Source: JAFDBW01 sp963723355
Lineage (GTDB): Bacteria; Desulfobacterota; Desulfuromonadia; Desulfuromonadales; BM103
Direction: 5' to 3'
NCBI GenBank assembly: GCA_963723355.1
Contig: CAVRQQ010000007.1
Coordinates: 21,758 to 85,757 of the forward strand
Length of the DNA: 64,000 nucleotides
Shown here: positions 1 to 9,576 of the stretch, in pieces
Position numbering within the stretch: the stretch's first letter is position 1
Layout of the letters: the number at the start of each line of letters is the position of its first letter
Position numbers and translations under genes: made by a program
The notes under the pieces: generated by a model
Database searches by the model: none
The model's input: only the letters and a program-made list of their open reading frames with translations
Told to the model about the DNA's origin: nothing

Positions 1-175
1 TGTTCTCCGTATTGAACTGTCCGGCTTATATCGCCGACCTGATCACCGACCACAACCCGCTGTTTTTTGCATAGTTTACGGACAAAGCCAATGGGAGCAG
101 ACGGCACCCTCAAGGTGATCGCATCAGGCAGAGGGAGTCCCGCCTCTATGATGTTGATTTTCCACGCAGTCATAA
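1..175 (-). CDS. Partial open frame, unrecognised protein N-terminus (runs off window)
   Basis: A minus-strand frame opens with ATG at 173-175 and stays open for 58 codons to the window edge. The peptide has a run resembling small beta-barrel or lipoyl-like domains (KQRVVVGDQVGD), faintly like the N-terminus of RnfC-type proteins, but this is too short to name. No clear Shine-Dalgarno precedes the ATG. A competing plus-strand frame (3-74, 23 codons ending in TAG) overlaps it and could instead be the tail of an upstream gene. Bases 176-325, up to smc, show nothing recognisable. Confidence 0.3.
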
Positions 176-325
176 TCGTAACAACAAGATAACGGCAGGA
201 ACCTTTAAGGGCAACCTTATTGACTGAAAAACCGTAGCCTTCGAGACATTAAATCTGCTTTACAGCGTTGTCATAGCTTGCTAACATCACCGGCTACTTA
301 AGCAGAGTATCAGGGGCGTTTTGCC

Positions 326-3300
326 ATGGTCTCTGCAGCGATCCCAATGAAAATAAAACGTATTGAAATTACAGGGTTTAAATCGTTTGTCGAGCGGACA
401 TCCCTCGATTTCGACGATGGCATAACCTCGATTGTCGGTCCCAACGGCTGCGGCAAGAGTAATGTCGTTGATGCCATCCGCTGGGTGATGGGCGAACAGA
501 GTGCCCGCAACCTGCGCGGCAGGTTGATGGAAGATGTCATCTTCGGCGGCAGTGAAAACCGCAAGCCCCTCGGGATGGCCGAGGTCAACCTGATCATGGA
601 CAACACATCCGGGCTGGCTCCGGCCGCGTTCCGTGAGTATGCCGAAATTCAGGTAACCAGGCGACTCTACCGCAATGGCGAGAGTGAATACCTGCTGAAC
701 AGGACCCCCTGTCGGTTGCTCGATATTACCGAACTTTTCATGGACACCGGTGTTGGTACGCGCGCCTACTCGATTATCGAGCAGGGCAAGATCGGCATGA
801 TTATCAATGCCAAGCCCGAAGATCGCCGTTCACTGATCGAGGAGGCCGCCGGGGTTACCAAGTTCAAAGCCCGCAAGAAGACCGCATTGCGCAAGATCGA
901 AGCGACCCGTCAGAACCTGCTGCGCCTCAGTGACATTATCAGCGAAGTCCGCCGCCAGATGAACAGCCTCAAGCGACAGGCCCAGCGCGCCAAGCGCTTT
1001 CGCGAGTTCCGCGAAGAACTGCGCGGGCTGGAACTGCAGTTCGGTCTGCGCCAGTATTCGGCGCTGCAGGCCAGGGCTGAACAGGCCGGCAGCTCTGCAG
1101 ACCAGCAGACCGGGCAGGTCGATGTCGTGACCCGCCAGCTTGAACAGGCCGAACTGGGGCTCGAGCAGGCCCGGCTGCACCATGACGAACGGGACAAGGA
1201 GGCGACCCGGGGCCAGGAGGGCGTGTTCCAGCTGACCGGTGATATCCAGCGCATTGAAAGTCGCCTCGAATTCGGGGCTCGGGAAGTCGAGTCACTCGAT
1301 CGCCACCAGGAACGCATCAAGGCGGAGCTGGCTGCGATCGACCGTCGTCTGAAAACCACTGATGAAGAAGAGGCCGCGTTGCGCGAGGCCCGCGAAGAGC
1401 ACGCCAGGGCCTTTGCCGAGGAAGAGGCACGACTTGCGAAGAGTGAAGATGCCCTGCTGGACCTGACTGACCAGGAAGATCGTCTGGGGAGCCAATTGGA
1501 GCAGGCCCGTCAGAAGCTCTATCAGCTGATGGCCGATCTGACCCGGATGAGCAGCCAGCAGGAGGAAGCCGACCGGCGGATCGCTGTCCTTGCTGATCTG
1601 ACCGAGCGCAACCATCATGAAGCGGTCGCGGTGACTGAACAGCTCAAGCATCTGCACAACAGCAGCAGCACTCTCAACTCCACCCTGGAGTCGATAGAGA
1701 AGGAGCGCGGCGATCTGATCACTCATCGTGAGACGTTGCAGGAGCTTCAGGTCAGCCTGAAGGGGCAGCTTGAGCAGGCGGAGAATCAGCTTCTGCAGCG
1801 CCGGGAAGAACTCAGTCGGCAGCGCTCACGGCTTGAATCCCTCGAACAGTTGGAACGCAATCTCGAAGGCTATGCCCGCGGCGTCAAGACTCTCCTGTCC
1901 GATGACCGCCACAAGACTCACATGAAGGGGCTGGTTGCCGATATTCTGGATGTACCGCCAAAGTACGAAGCGGCGATCGAAGCTGTCCTTGGTGAACGTG
2001 TCCAGGCTCTCCTGCCGGAACACCTGGACAATGTCGTCGATGCCCTTGAATATCTGCGTGACAATGAAGGCCGCTGTACGTTCATGCTGCCGGAGTGCCC
2101 TATCGACGATGCCCCGGAGATTGCCGGAGGGATCCCTCTCGCGGGGCTCCTGCAGGTGCGCTCCGGTTTCCAGGACACGATTTTCCGCTTGCTTGCCGGT
2201 GCTTGTCTTGTCCCTGATCTGAAGAACTATTTTGGGCAGAAGCTGCCATTTGGCATCACCCTGGTCACCGAAGACGGCAACGTGTTGACCTGCCGCGGCG
2301 AAGTGACCGGCGGCGGTCGCCAGGCCCTCGACCAGGGGCTGCTGCACAAAAAGCGAGAGATGAAAGAACTGCAGAAACAGGTCAAGACCCTGGATGCAGA
2401 GGTTGCCAAACTGAATCAGCAGCGGGACAGGTTGCGCGAAGAGTCGGTGGCAACGGATGTCGCCCTGCGTCAGGCGGAACAGGACCTGCATCAGCAGGAA
2501 ATCCGTGTTCTGGATAATCGCAAAGACCTCGACGGCCTGATGCTGGAGGATACCCGTCTCCAGGAACGCATCGAAGTCCTGAGCCTGGAAGAGGCACAAC
2601 TGCACGAGGAGCATGAAGCCCTGCAGCGGACCCTGCAAACCTCATCCTCGACGCGCGAGAGCAGTGAGGCGGAAAAACGCGAGCTCGAAGCCTTGGTGAC
2701 ACGCATGCAGGACGAGTTGCTGACCCTGCGCGGGCGAACCAACGAGTCGCGTCAGGCAGTGACCGGCCTGAAAGTAAATCTGGCGAGTTTGCGGGAACGG
2801 GAAGAAGGCAGCCGTGCGGCTCTGGACAGACTGCTGAATCTGCGCGAGGAACTGCATCAACGCCAGGAAACGCTGAGACAGGATGCTGTCGAGGCGGTTG
2901 AGACTCAGGCCAACTTGCGTAATGAGGCCAAACAGCTCAAGGGGGAGATGGAAGACCTCTATCACAAGCGCGTCGAACAGGAGCAGGCCCTTGCCGGTTT
3001 GCGTGAGCGATTTGAAGCAAGTCGACAGGATATTGAAAAACGAGAGGCGGAGCTCAAGCAGCTTCGCAGCCGGGCACAGTCATTTGCGAGATGAGCTCTC
3101 GTCGCGACAGATGCAGAGTCGTGAGCTGCAACTGGAGATTGAACATATGCTGTTGGCGTTTCAGGATCGCTATCGGATCGACCTGGCAAACCCGGATCTC
3201 AAGGAGAAGTACGACGAGGAGTTTGACGAGGTCACAGCTGAGGAGCGTCGCGACTACCTGCAGAAACGGATCGATGAAATCGGTGAAGTCAACCTGATGG

Positions 3301-3881
3301 CGATCGACGAGTACCAGGAGCTCGAGGAGCGTTACCTGTTCATGACCGAACAGCAGGAAGACCTGCAGAAATCACTGGAAGGCCTGCAGTCGGCGATCGC
3401 CAAAATCAACCGGACCACCCGGAAACGCTTTCGGGAGACCTTCGACCAGGTCAATGCTACGTTTCAGGAGCTCTTCCCGCGGCTGTTCAACGGCGGTCAG
3501 GCTGAGCTGCGCCTGACCGATGAAAGTGACCTCCTGGAGACCGGGATCGAGGTGGTCGCCCAGCCTCCAGGCAAGAAATTGCAGAACGTCACACTGCTTT
3601 CCGGTGGAGAAAAAGCCCTGACTGCCGTCGCCATGATTTTTTCCATCTTCCTCATCAAGCCGGCGCCTTTCTGTTTGCTTGACGAGGTCGATGCGCCGCT
3701 GGACGACGCGAATATCGGACGTTTCAACGAGATCGTCAGGGACATGTCCGAGTCCTCGCAGTTCATCATCATTACCCACAACAAACGGACCATGGAAATC
3801 GCCGACAACCTTTACGGCATTACCATGGAGGAACCCGGCGTGTCGAAACTTGTCTCGGTCTGTATGAAAGAGGTCGCGTAA
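326..3881 (+). CDS. smc: Chromosome segregation ATPase SMC (one frameshift near 3090)
   Basis: SMC is the ATPase of the bacterial condensin that compacts and separates chromosomes with ScpA/ScpB. Walker A (GPNGCGKS, about residues 38-45) is followed by long coiled coil, a hinge around residues 520-680, more coiled coil, then the ABC signature (LLSGGEKAL) and Walker B (FCLLDEVDAPLDD). The frame breaks at about 3088-3094: the first part ends in TGA just after SRAQSFAR and the rest continues one base later as DELSSRQMQSREL. Removing one base gives about 1184 residues, normal for the family. ATG 326 has an AGGGG upstream; ATG 347 would give the canonical MKIKRIEITGFKSF start. The tail overlaps the ribosome site of the next gene, implying cotranscription. 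Confidence 0.92.
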
Positions 3882-3883
3882 GG

Positions 3884-4243
3884 ATGCCATTCAAGGCTTT
3901 GCTGAATGCGCTGGTTGAACGTGTGCCGGGAGCCCAGGGAGCGATTATCGCTGACTGGGAGGGGGAATCGGTCGACCAGGTTGGCATCATGGATGACTAT
4001 GACCTCAAAGTGATTGGCGCGCACAAGGGCGTTATTCTGCACAATATGCGCGAGGTGGTCGACCGGTTGGGTGATGATGACCTGCGGGAGATCGTCGTTA
4101 CCACCCGGCAGACGCAAACCCTGATTCTCCCCGTGACCAAAGAATACTATCTGGTCCTGATCCTGGACCGGTCGGATATGCTGGGACGTGCTCTGCTGGA
4201 GGCCCGGCGTTGTATCCTGGCCTTGCACAAGGAGATTGTTTAA
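3884..4243 (+). CDS. Roadblock/LC7 domain protein
   Basis: A 119-residue single-domain protein with the roadblock/LC7 pattern: a start like LLNALVERVPGAQGAIIADWEGE, a central strand-rich core and a C-terminal helix. Members act as dimeric platforms for small Ras-like GTPases (for example MglB for MglA) but many are orphans. No MglA-like GTPase is nearby. It begins three bases after the smc stop, with a purine-rich site inside the smc end, and lies between smc and ftsY, so translation is probably coupled to smc. A role linked to chromosome or cell polarity is inference from position only. Confidence 0.75.
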   Translation: MPFKALLNALVERVPGAQGAIIADWEGESVDQVGIMDDYDLKVIGAHKGVILHNMREVVDRLGDDDLREIVVTTRQTQTLILPVTKEYYLVLILDRSDMLGRALLEARRCILALHKEIV

Positions 4244-4251
4244 AACCCAAC

Positions 4252-4302
4252 TGTAAGGCTTTAGGGTTGTAAGGCTATGGGTTTAACCTTTGCAGCCTTA
4301 CA
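4252..4302. repeat. Short direct and inverted repeat (TGTAAGGCT / AGCCTTACA)
   Basis: Two direct copies of TGTAAGGCT (4252-4260, 4268-4276) are followed by the inverted copy AGCCTTACA (4294-4302), so the second copy can pair with it as a hairpin in the 85-bp gap before ftsY. A related GCTGTAAGGCTGTA word occurs at about 6303-6316. Function unknown. Confidence 0.45.
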
Positions 4303-4328
4303 GCCTTATCGCTTTTCTAGGACTGATC

Positions 4329-5564
4329 ATGGAATTAGAAGTCTGGTTGAATAAGATCGCCGATTTTCTCGTCAGTGTCGGAGTGCCAGCCGAACATGGG
4401 CCCATGGCCGCCCTGGCGTTGATTTACCTTGCACTGACGCTGCTGTCGCTACTGGTCGTCATCGCGTTGTTGAGGCGCAACCTGCGCTCACCTGTTGCCG
4501 GTGAAGAGGCCGACGGGCAGGTCGAAGCCCCGGCGCCTGAAGACGTTGCGCCTCCCATTGAGGAAACGGAACTGCCCGCTGTCGATGAAGCGACAGCAGC
4601 ACATGAGGCGCCCCCGGCCAAACAGGAGCCCGCTGTAGAAGAGCCGGTCAACCTGTTCCAGCGCATGCGTGCCGGGTTGGACAAAACCCGTGCTTCCCTG
4701 GTCGGCCGGGTTGATGCTTTGCTTGGTACTCACCCCCGTCTGGATGAGGAATTTCTCGAAGAGCTGGAAGAAATTCTGATCACGGCCGACTTCGGCATGC
4801 AGGCAACCCAGGAGCTGGTGCGGGCGCTGACCGAACGCCTGAAGGACGTCGACCAGCATGATCCCGGCCAGCTGCGTGAGATCCTGGCAGAAGAGGTCCG
4901 CGCTCGTCTGAAAGATGTCGGGCCGGATTGGCCAACGCCGGAAAGTGGCCCACTGGTCATCATGGTGGTTGGCGTCAACGGTGTCGGCAAGACGACGACG
5001 ATCGGTAAATTGGCAAAACAATTTGCAGACCAGGGCAAGAAAGTCGTGCTCGGTGCAGGAGATACCTTCCGCGCGGCAGCGGCCGAGCAGCTCGAAGTGT
5101 GGGGGACCCGCTCCGGATCGGAAGTGATCCGCCACAAGGAAGGGTCCGATCCCGGCGCCGTGGCTTTCGATGCGGTCAAGGCGGCTGTCGCCCGCAAAGC
5201 CGATGTTCTGATCCTTGATACGGCCGGCCGTCTGCATACCAAGGTCAACCTCATGGAAGAGCTGAAAAAGATTCGTCGGGTTGTTGATCGTGAAGTCCCC
5301 GGCGCACCTCATGAAACCCTGTTGGTCCTTGATGCGACAACCGGTCAGAATGCGTTGATCCAGGCAAAAATGTTCCGGGAGGCGGTCGAAGTCTCCGGGA
5401 TCGCCCTGACCAAGCTCGATGGCACTGCCAAAGGCGGTATCGTCGTCGCGATCAGCTCGCAACTCGATCTGCCGGTACGTCTGATAGGTGTCGGGGAAGG
5501 TGTTGCAGACCTGCGGCCCTTCAGTGCCGATGAATTTGTTGCGGCACTGTTTGCTAACAATTGA
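4329..5564 (+). CDS. ftsY: Signal recognition particle receptor FtsY
   Basis: FtsY is the membrane-bound GTPase that receives SRP-ribosome complexes at the translocon. The 411-residue product has an N-terminal hydrophobic segment (about residues 25-50), an acidic Ala/Pro/Glu-rich linker, the four-helix N domain, then the GTPase domain with GVNGVGKTTTIGKLA (G1), GDTFRAAAAEQL, DTAGRLH (G3) and TKLDGTAKGG (G4). ATG 4329 is preferred over the in-frame ATG at 4290 because it follows AGGA at proper distance and gives MELEVW. An N-terminal membrane span is common in FtsY of this group. Confidence 0.95.
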   Translation: MELEVWLNKIADFLVSVGVPAEHGPMAALALIYLALTLLSLLVVIALLRRNLRSPVAGEEADGQVEAPAPEDVAPPIEETELPAVDEATAAHEAPPAKQEPAVEEPVNLFQRMRAGLDKTRASLVGRVDALLGTHPRLDEEFLEELEEILITADFGMQATQELVRALTERLKDVDQHDPGQLREILAEEVRARLKDVGPDWPTPESGPLVIMVVGVNGVGKTTTIGKLAKQFADQGKKVVLGAGDTFRAAAAEQLEVWGTRSGSEVIRHKEGSDPGAVAFDAVKAAVARKADVLILDTAGRLHTKVNLMEELKKIRRVVDREVPGAPHETLLVLDATTGQNALIQAKMFREAVEVSGIALTKLDGTAKGGIVVAISSQLDLPVRLIGVGEGVADLRPFSADEFVAALFANN

Positions 5565-5627
5565 GATCGCTTGACTTTTTGCGATCTTTGACCTAGTCTG
5601 AAAAGTAATAAGAAGGGGGAGTTGAAC

Positions 5628-5816
5628 GTGTCTTTGGAAGCGATTGCGCGGCTGGAAGAACTTGTGGAGCGGTTGCTGGCTGAGCGTGTCGAGTTACAGG
5701 AGCGTAACAGGACTCTCACCGGGGAATGTGATCGCCTGGTTCAGGACCGTAGCCGGGTCAGCAATGAACTGGACAGACTGCTCGACAAACTGGAGCGTCT
5801 GGAAGGGAAAAGTTGA
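5628..5816 (+). CDS. zapB: Short coiled-coil protein, ZapB-like
   Basis: A highly charged peptide of about 62 residues that is almost wholly amphipathic coiled coil (leucine heptads from LEAIARLEELVERLL onward). The size, fold and position directly before zapA match ZapB-like Z-ring associated proteins. GTG 5628 is chosen because GGGGGAG lies 7 bases upstream; TTG 5622 abuts that site. Its stop overlaps the zapA start as TGATG, implying translational coupling. Coiled-coil similarity alone is weak evidence, so the name is tentative. Confidence 0.6.
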   Translation: MSLEAIARLEELVERLLAERVELQERNRTLTGECDRLVQDRSRVSNELDRLLDKLERLEGKS

Positions 5817-6100
5817 TGAAGCAGAGCGTCCAGGTTTCCATTCTGGGACAACAGTTCAACCTCAGGAGTGACGCTCCTCCAGAGCAGGTCCACCGGGTTG
5901 CCAGGTTTGTTGAGGATCAGATCAGCCTGGTAACCAGCAGCGGTCGTACGGTCGATTCGCTTCAGGCCGCGATTCTGGCTCTGCTCAACGTTTCGGCCGC
6001 GCACCTGGAAGGCCCTCAAGCCTCGAGCGCTTCTGGCGGAGCGGATGAGTCGCGGCGCTTGAGCCGGTTGATTGAGAAGATCGAAGCTGCCCTGGGTTGA
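5816..6100 (+). CDS. zapA: Cell division protein ZapA
   Basis: A 94-residue ZapA-family protein that bundles FtsZ filaments at midcell. It has the typical N-terminal beta hairpin (KQSVQVSILGQQFNLRSDAP), the dimerisation region with VHRVARFVEDQI, and a C-terminal helix (RRLSRLIEKIEAAL). Its ATG overlaps the stop of the preceding coiled-coil gene. The order zapA then 5-formyl-THF cyclo-ligase is widely conserved. Confidence 0.9.
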   Translation: MKQSVQVSILGQQFNLRSDAPPEQVHRVARFVEDQISLVTSSGRTVDSLQAAILALLNVSAAHLEGPQASSASGGADESRRLSRLIEKIEAALG

Positions 6101-6430
6101 CAAGTGTTCGGTATGGTCCGAATCAAGCGGCGCAGCAGAATTAACAAAGTATCTCCGTACGGGGATTTGAAGATAGATTAGCTGACGGTATTGTCGCCCG
6201 CAATAGGGCGTTTAGAAAAGACGACGCAGAATGCGCATCAAAATTATGAAACCAGGAACTCCAGAATATTATGAACAGTCCAGCCTGCGATCTAAGCGGA
6301 CCGCTGTAAGGCTGTACGGGGAGCGCTCGGCAGGTATAATCTGATGCGGCAGTTTGTGCCGTATATCCTACCTTCTATCTGATCTATCCATCCTACCGTC
6401 CGGAGGTCTCGAGTCACGGGGTCTCTGCTC
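6101..6430 (+). other. Structured gap between zapA and ygfA (usual position of 6S RNA)
   Basis: This 330-bp gap sits where ssrS (6S RNA) is found in many proteobacteria. I see several small inverted repeats (CGCCC/GGGCG at about 6195, CAGCC/GGCTG around 6277-6314, CGGCA/TGCCG near 6345) and a TATAAT at 6335-6340 with only a poor -35. I cannot trace the closing stem and central bubble of 6S RNA by eye, so the gene is not called. A 6S covariance-model search would decide. Confidence 0.3.
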
Positions 6431-6997
6431 ATGCCAAAACGATCAATCAGGGCACAGTTTCTGGCTGAACGCAAGTCGCTTTCGCAAGCCCGGCGTGACA
6501 AGCTTAGTGAGCAGATTCAGACGAAATTTCTCCAGTCGGTGTTGTTTGCCGATGTGAAATTTCTGGCCTTGTACAGCGCCATTCACAACGAGGTGCTGAC
6601 AGATGTGGTCGCCAGTTGTGCGCTGGAGTCCGGCAAAAGAGTTGCTTATCCCCGCGTCGCCGGTGAGAACCTCGAATTCATCGAGATCACTGCTCTTGAT
6701 GATCTGGTTCCTGGCTCTTTCGGCGTTTCCGAGCCGGCGGGAGATAATCGGGTGCCTCTGGCCACGTTGGATCTGGTTGTTGTCCCGGGGGTCGTGTTTG
6801 ACCGTGCTGGGCACCGACTTGGTTACGGCCGGGGCTATTATGACAGGGCACTGCATGAATGCCGTACCGATTGCAAGAAGGTCGGTTTTGCGTACACCTT
6901 TCAGGTTGTCGATGCTCTACCGATTGTGGAAGAACATGACCGGGCTTTGTCCGTACTCATGACAGAACAGGAAACCTTGAACTTTACCACCTGCTGA
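6431..6997 (+). CDS. ygfA: 5-formyltetrahydrofolate cyclo-ligase
   Basis: ATP-dependent enzyme converting 5-formyl-THF to 5,10-methenyl-THF, recycling a stored folate. The 188-residue protein has the N-terminal basic helix (KRSIRAQFLAERKSLS), the mid region RVAYPRVAGENLEFIEI, and the family signature VVPGVVFDRAGHRLGYGRGYYDR near the C-terminus. It follows the zapA gap as in many proteobacteria. The ribosome site (CGGGG, about 10 bases upstream) is modest. Confidence 0.92.
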   Translation: MPKRSIRAQFLAERKSLSQARRDKLSEQIQTKFLQSVLFADVKFLALYSAIHNEVLTDVVASCALESGKRVAYPRVAGENLEFIEITALDDLVPGSFGVSEPAGDNRVPLATLDLVVVPGVVFDRAGHRLGYGRGYYDRALHECRTDCKKVGFAYTFQVVDALPIVEEHDRALSVLMTEQETLNFTTC

Positions 6998-7054
6998 CTT
7001 AGCTGAAGTCCGGGTGTTACAGCAAAAAATAATGCCAATAAGGAGGTGACGGCT

Positions 7055-8617
7055 TTGAAGATAGAACTGACTTTATTACTGACCTTTGCCGGCTTGATCG
7101 TCGGCGGATTCATCGGCGCGATCATGCGTGCCAAGGCGTCCGGATCGAAGTTCGCGAACGCCGAACGTGAGGCTGCGCAGATCGTCGAAAGCGCCAAGAA
7201 AGAAGCGGAGACAATCACCAAGGAAGCTGACATCCAGTCCAAGGATGTTGTTTTCAAGGCGAAAGCTGCCTGGGAGGACGAAGTACGGGAAGCCCGCAGG
7301 GAGCTTCAGGCCCAGGAGAAGCGCCTGGTGCAGAAAGAAGAGAACCTCGACCGCAAGGTTTCCCAGGTCGATGAGAAAGAGCAAGACCTGTCCCGTCGTG
7401 AGCAGTCCCTGCAGGATCGCGATCGCAACCTGCAGCAGAAGACCGAAGAAGCTGAAGCACTGGTCGCGGAGCAGCGCATCAAGCTGGAGAACCTCTCGGG
7501 GATTACCACGGAAGAGGCAAAGCAGCAACTGATGGCGGCCATGGAGAGTGAGGCGCGTCACGATGCTGCCAAGCGTATCAGGCAGATCGAGGACGAGGCC
7601 AAGGAAGTTGCCGACAAGAAAGCGAAGAAGATCCTGTCGCTGGCGATCCAGCGGTTTGCCGGTGACTATGTTGCCGAGAAAACCATCAATTCCGTGGCGC
7701 TCCCCAGCGATGAGATGAAGGGGCGGATTATCGGACGTGAAGGGCGCAACATCAGGGCCATCGAGGCCGCAACCGGGATTGACCTGATCATTGATGATAC
7801 CCCGGAGGCGGTGATTATCTCAGGTTTCAATCCGGTGCGCCGGGAAGTCGCCCGCCTTGCGCTTGAGAAATTGATCGCTGACGGTCGAATCCATCCGGCC
7901 AGGATCGAGGAAGTGGTCAAGAAGGCCGAGCAGGAAGTCGACGGCGCGATCCGTGAGGCCGGCGAGCAGGCCACCTTCGATGTCGGTGTGCATGGTATCC
8001 ATCCGGAAATTGTCAAGGTTATCGGTCGTCTGCGCTACCGCACCTCTTACGGGCAGAATGTCCTGCATCACTCCATAGAAGTTGCATTCCTCTGCGGCAT
8101 CATGGCCGCCGAGCTTGGTCTCGATGTCAAGCAGGCCAAGCGTGCCGGACTGCTGCACGATATCGGCAAGGCAGTTGACCACGAAGTAGAAGGGTCACAT
8201 GCCTTGATCGGTGCCGACCTGGCGAGAAAATACGGCGAGCCATCTGAGATTGTCCATGCCATTGCTGCTCACCATGAGGAGGAGAAGCCGGAAACCATTC
8301 TGGCGGTCCTCGTGCAGGCGGCTGACGCCTTGTCGGGTGCACGCCCGGGTGCACGGCGCGAAATGCTCGAAACCTACGTCAAGCGACTGGAGGATCTCGA
8401 AAGGATCGGCACATCATTTAATGGTGTGACCTCCTGTTTCGCGATTCAGGCCGGCCGTGAAATCCGTGTCATGGTTTCCAGCGAGGTTGTCTCCGATGAC
8501 CAGTCGCATGTCATGGCAAAGGATATCGCCCGCAAGATCGAAACCGAGATGACCTACCCGGGGCAGATCCGGGTCAATGTTATCCGTGAGACGCGGGCGA
8601 CTGATTACGCGAAATAG
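7055..8617 (+). CDS. rny: Ribonuclease Y
   Basis: Membrane-anchored endoribonuclease that starts mRNA decay. The product (about 520 residues) has an N-terminal transmembrane helix (LTLLLTFAGLIVGGFIGAIM), a long charged coiled coil, a KH domain (IIGREGRNIRAIEAATGIDLIIDDTP) and an HD domain with HHSIEVAFLCG and LLHDIGKAVDHE. A perfect AGGAGG at 7041-7046 sits 8 bases before TTG 7055 but overlaps GTG 7046, so TTG 7055 is the likely start. Next gene is a YmdB-type phosphoesterase, a common pairing. Confidence 0.95.
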   Translation: MKIELTLLLTFAGLIVGGFIGAIMRAKASGSKFANAEREAAQIVESAKKEAETITKEADIQSKDVVFKAKAAWEDEVREARRELQAQEKRLVQKEENLDRKVSQVDEKEQDLSRREQSLQDRDRNLQQKTEEAEALVAEQRIKLENLSGITTEEAKQQLMAAMESEARHDAAKRIRQIEDEAKEVADKKAKKILSLAIQRFAGDYVAEKTINSVALPSDEMKGRIIGREGRNIRAIEAATGIDLIIDDTPEAVIISGFNPVRREVARLALEKLIADGRIHPARIEEVVKKAEQEVDGAIREAGEQATFDVGVHGIHPEIVKVIGRLRYRTSYGQNVLHHSIEVAFLCGIMAAELGLDVKQAKRAGLLHDIGKAVDHEVEGSHALIGADLARKYGEPSEIVHAIAAHHEEEKPETILAVLVQAADALSGARPGARREMLETYVKRLEDLERIGTSFNGVTSCFAIQAGREIRVMVSSEVVSDDQSHVMAKDIARKIETEMTYPGQIRVNVIRETRATDYAK

Positions 8618-8620
8618 AAA

Positions 8621-8696
8621 TAAAGTGAGATAGGCGGAGAGTAAGTGGGGAGTTGGTTATGCCAACTCCCTATTTCGCCATCTCATTCGCTCCCAC
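8621..8696. repeat. Nested inverted repeat between rny and ymdB
   Basis: A strong inner hairpin, GGGAGTTGG/CCAACTCCC, lies at about 8650-8672, nested within outer arms containing GAGATAGGCG and CGCCATCTC. No T-run follows the inner stem, so it looks like a processing or stability element, or a dispersed palindrome, rather than a classic terminator. Confidence 0.5.
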
Positions 8697-8720
8697 TCAA
8701 CACAGCAGTTTGGAGTTGTT

Positions 8721-9503
8721 TTGAATATCCTCTTTATCGGTGATATTATCGGCCGTCCCGGTCGCCAGCTGGTGCGTGATGCGCTACCTCGCCTGATCGA
8801 TCAGCATATGATTGACCTGGTGGTTGCCAATGTTGAAAATGCTGCTGCCGGTTTCGGTCTGACCCCGGATGTCGTCTCGGAACTGTTCGATGTCGGTATC
8901 GATGTCATGACGACCGGTAACCATGTCTGGGACAAGCGGGACGGACTTGTCTGCCTGGACCAGGAGCCGGCCCTGCTGCGTCCGGCGAATTATCCCCCGG
9001 GAGTGCCCGGTCACGGTGTCGGGGTGTTCCACACGGCGGCAGGTTTGCCCGTTGCCGTGATCAACCTTGAGGGCCGTGTTTTCATGGGCGGGCTGGACTG
9101 CCCGTTCCGCAAAGCGGATGAGTTGCTCGAAGGGCTCGGGGAGAGCCAGAAAATTATCATGGTTGATTTCCACGCTGAGGCCACCAGTGAAAAAGGCGCT
9201 CTGGGTGCCTACCTCGACGGTCGGGTCAGCGCGGTTGTCGGCACCCATACCCATGTTCAGACCGCCGATGAGAGAGTGATGCCGGGAGGGACTGCTTTCA
9301 TCAGTGATGCCGGCATGACCGGCGCGCGCGATTCGGTAATCGGCATCCGCAAGGAACTGTCGATCCAGCGGTTTTTGACCCAGATGCCGGTTCGCTATGA
9401 AATTGCCAAGAAGGATCCTGTGCTTTGCGGGGTGGTCGTCTCGATTGACGAGTCGACCGGTAAGGCGACTGGCATAGAGCGAGTCATGGAGCTGGGCCAC
9501 TGA
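8721..9503 (+). CDS. ymdB: YmdB-family metallophosphoesterase
   Basis: A 260-residue calcineurin-like phosphoesterase of the TIGR00282/YmdB family; characterised members hydrolyse 2',3'-cyclic nucleotides. Metal-binding motifs are visible: FIGDIIGRPG at the N-terminus, NVENAA, TTGNHVWD, VDFHAEATSEK and GTHTHVQTAD. The start is TTG 8721, 6-7 bases after GGAG. It follows rny, and in Bacillus YmdB affects RNase Y dependent regulation; a shared RNA-related role here is inference. Confidence 0.9.
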   Translation: MNILFIGDIIGRPGRQLVRDALPRLIDQHMIDLVVANVENAAAGFGLTPDVVSELFDVGIDVMTTGNHVWDKRDGLVCLDQEPALLRPANYPPGVPGHGVGVFHTAAGLPVAVINLEGRVFMGGLDCPFRKADELLEGLGESQKIIMVDFHAEATSEKGALGAYLDGRVSAVVGTHTHVQTADERVMPGGTAFISDAGMTGARDSVIGIRKELSIQRFLTQMPVRYEIAKKDPVLCGVVVSIDESTGKATGIERVMELGH

Positions 9504-9576
9504 GGCGTTTACCTGCCTGCGGCTGAAGCCAAGGTAAAGATATAAACCAAACACACTGAATCAGTTGGTATTGAAA

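Noticed and set aside
3..74. Plus-strand 23-codon tail as the end of an upstream gene
   Set aside because: Too short to support, and a longer minus-strand frame with ATG covers the same bases; neither can be settled.
3085..3097. Programmed frameshift in smc
   Set aside because: No slippery heptamer or stimulatory structure is evident, and the same one-base lesion recurs in many unrelated genes of the window.
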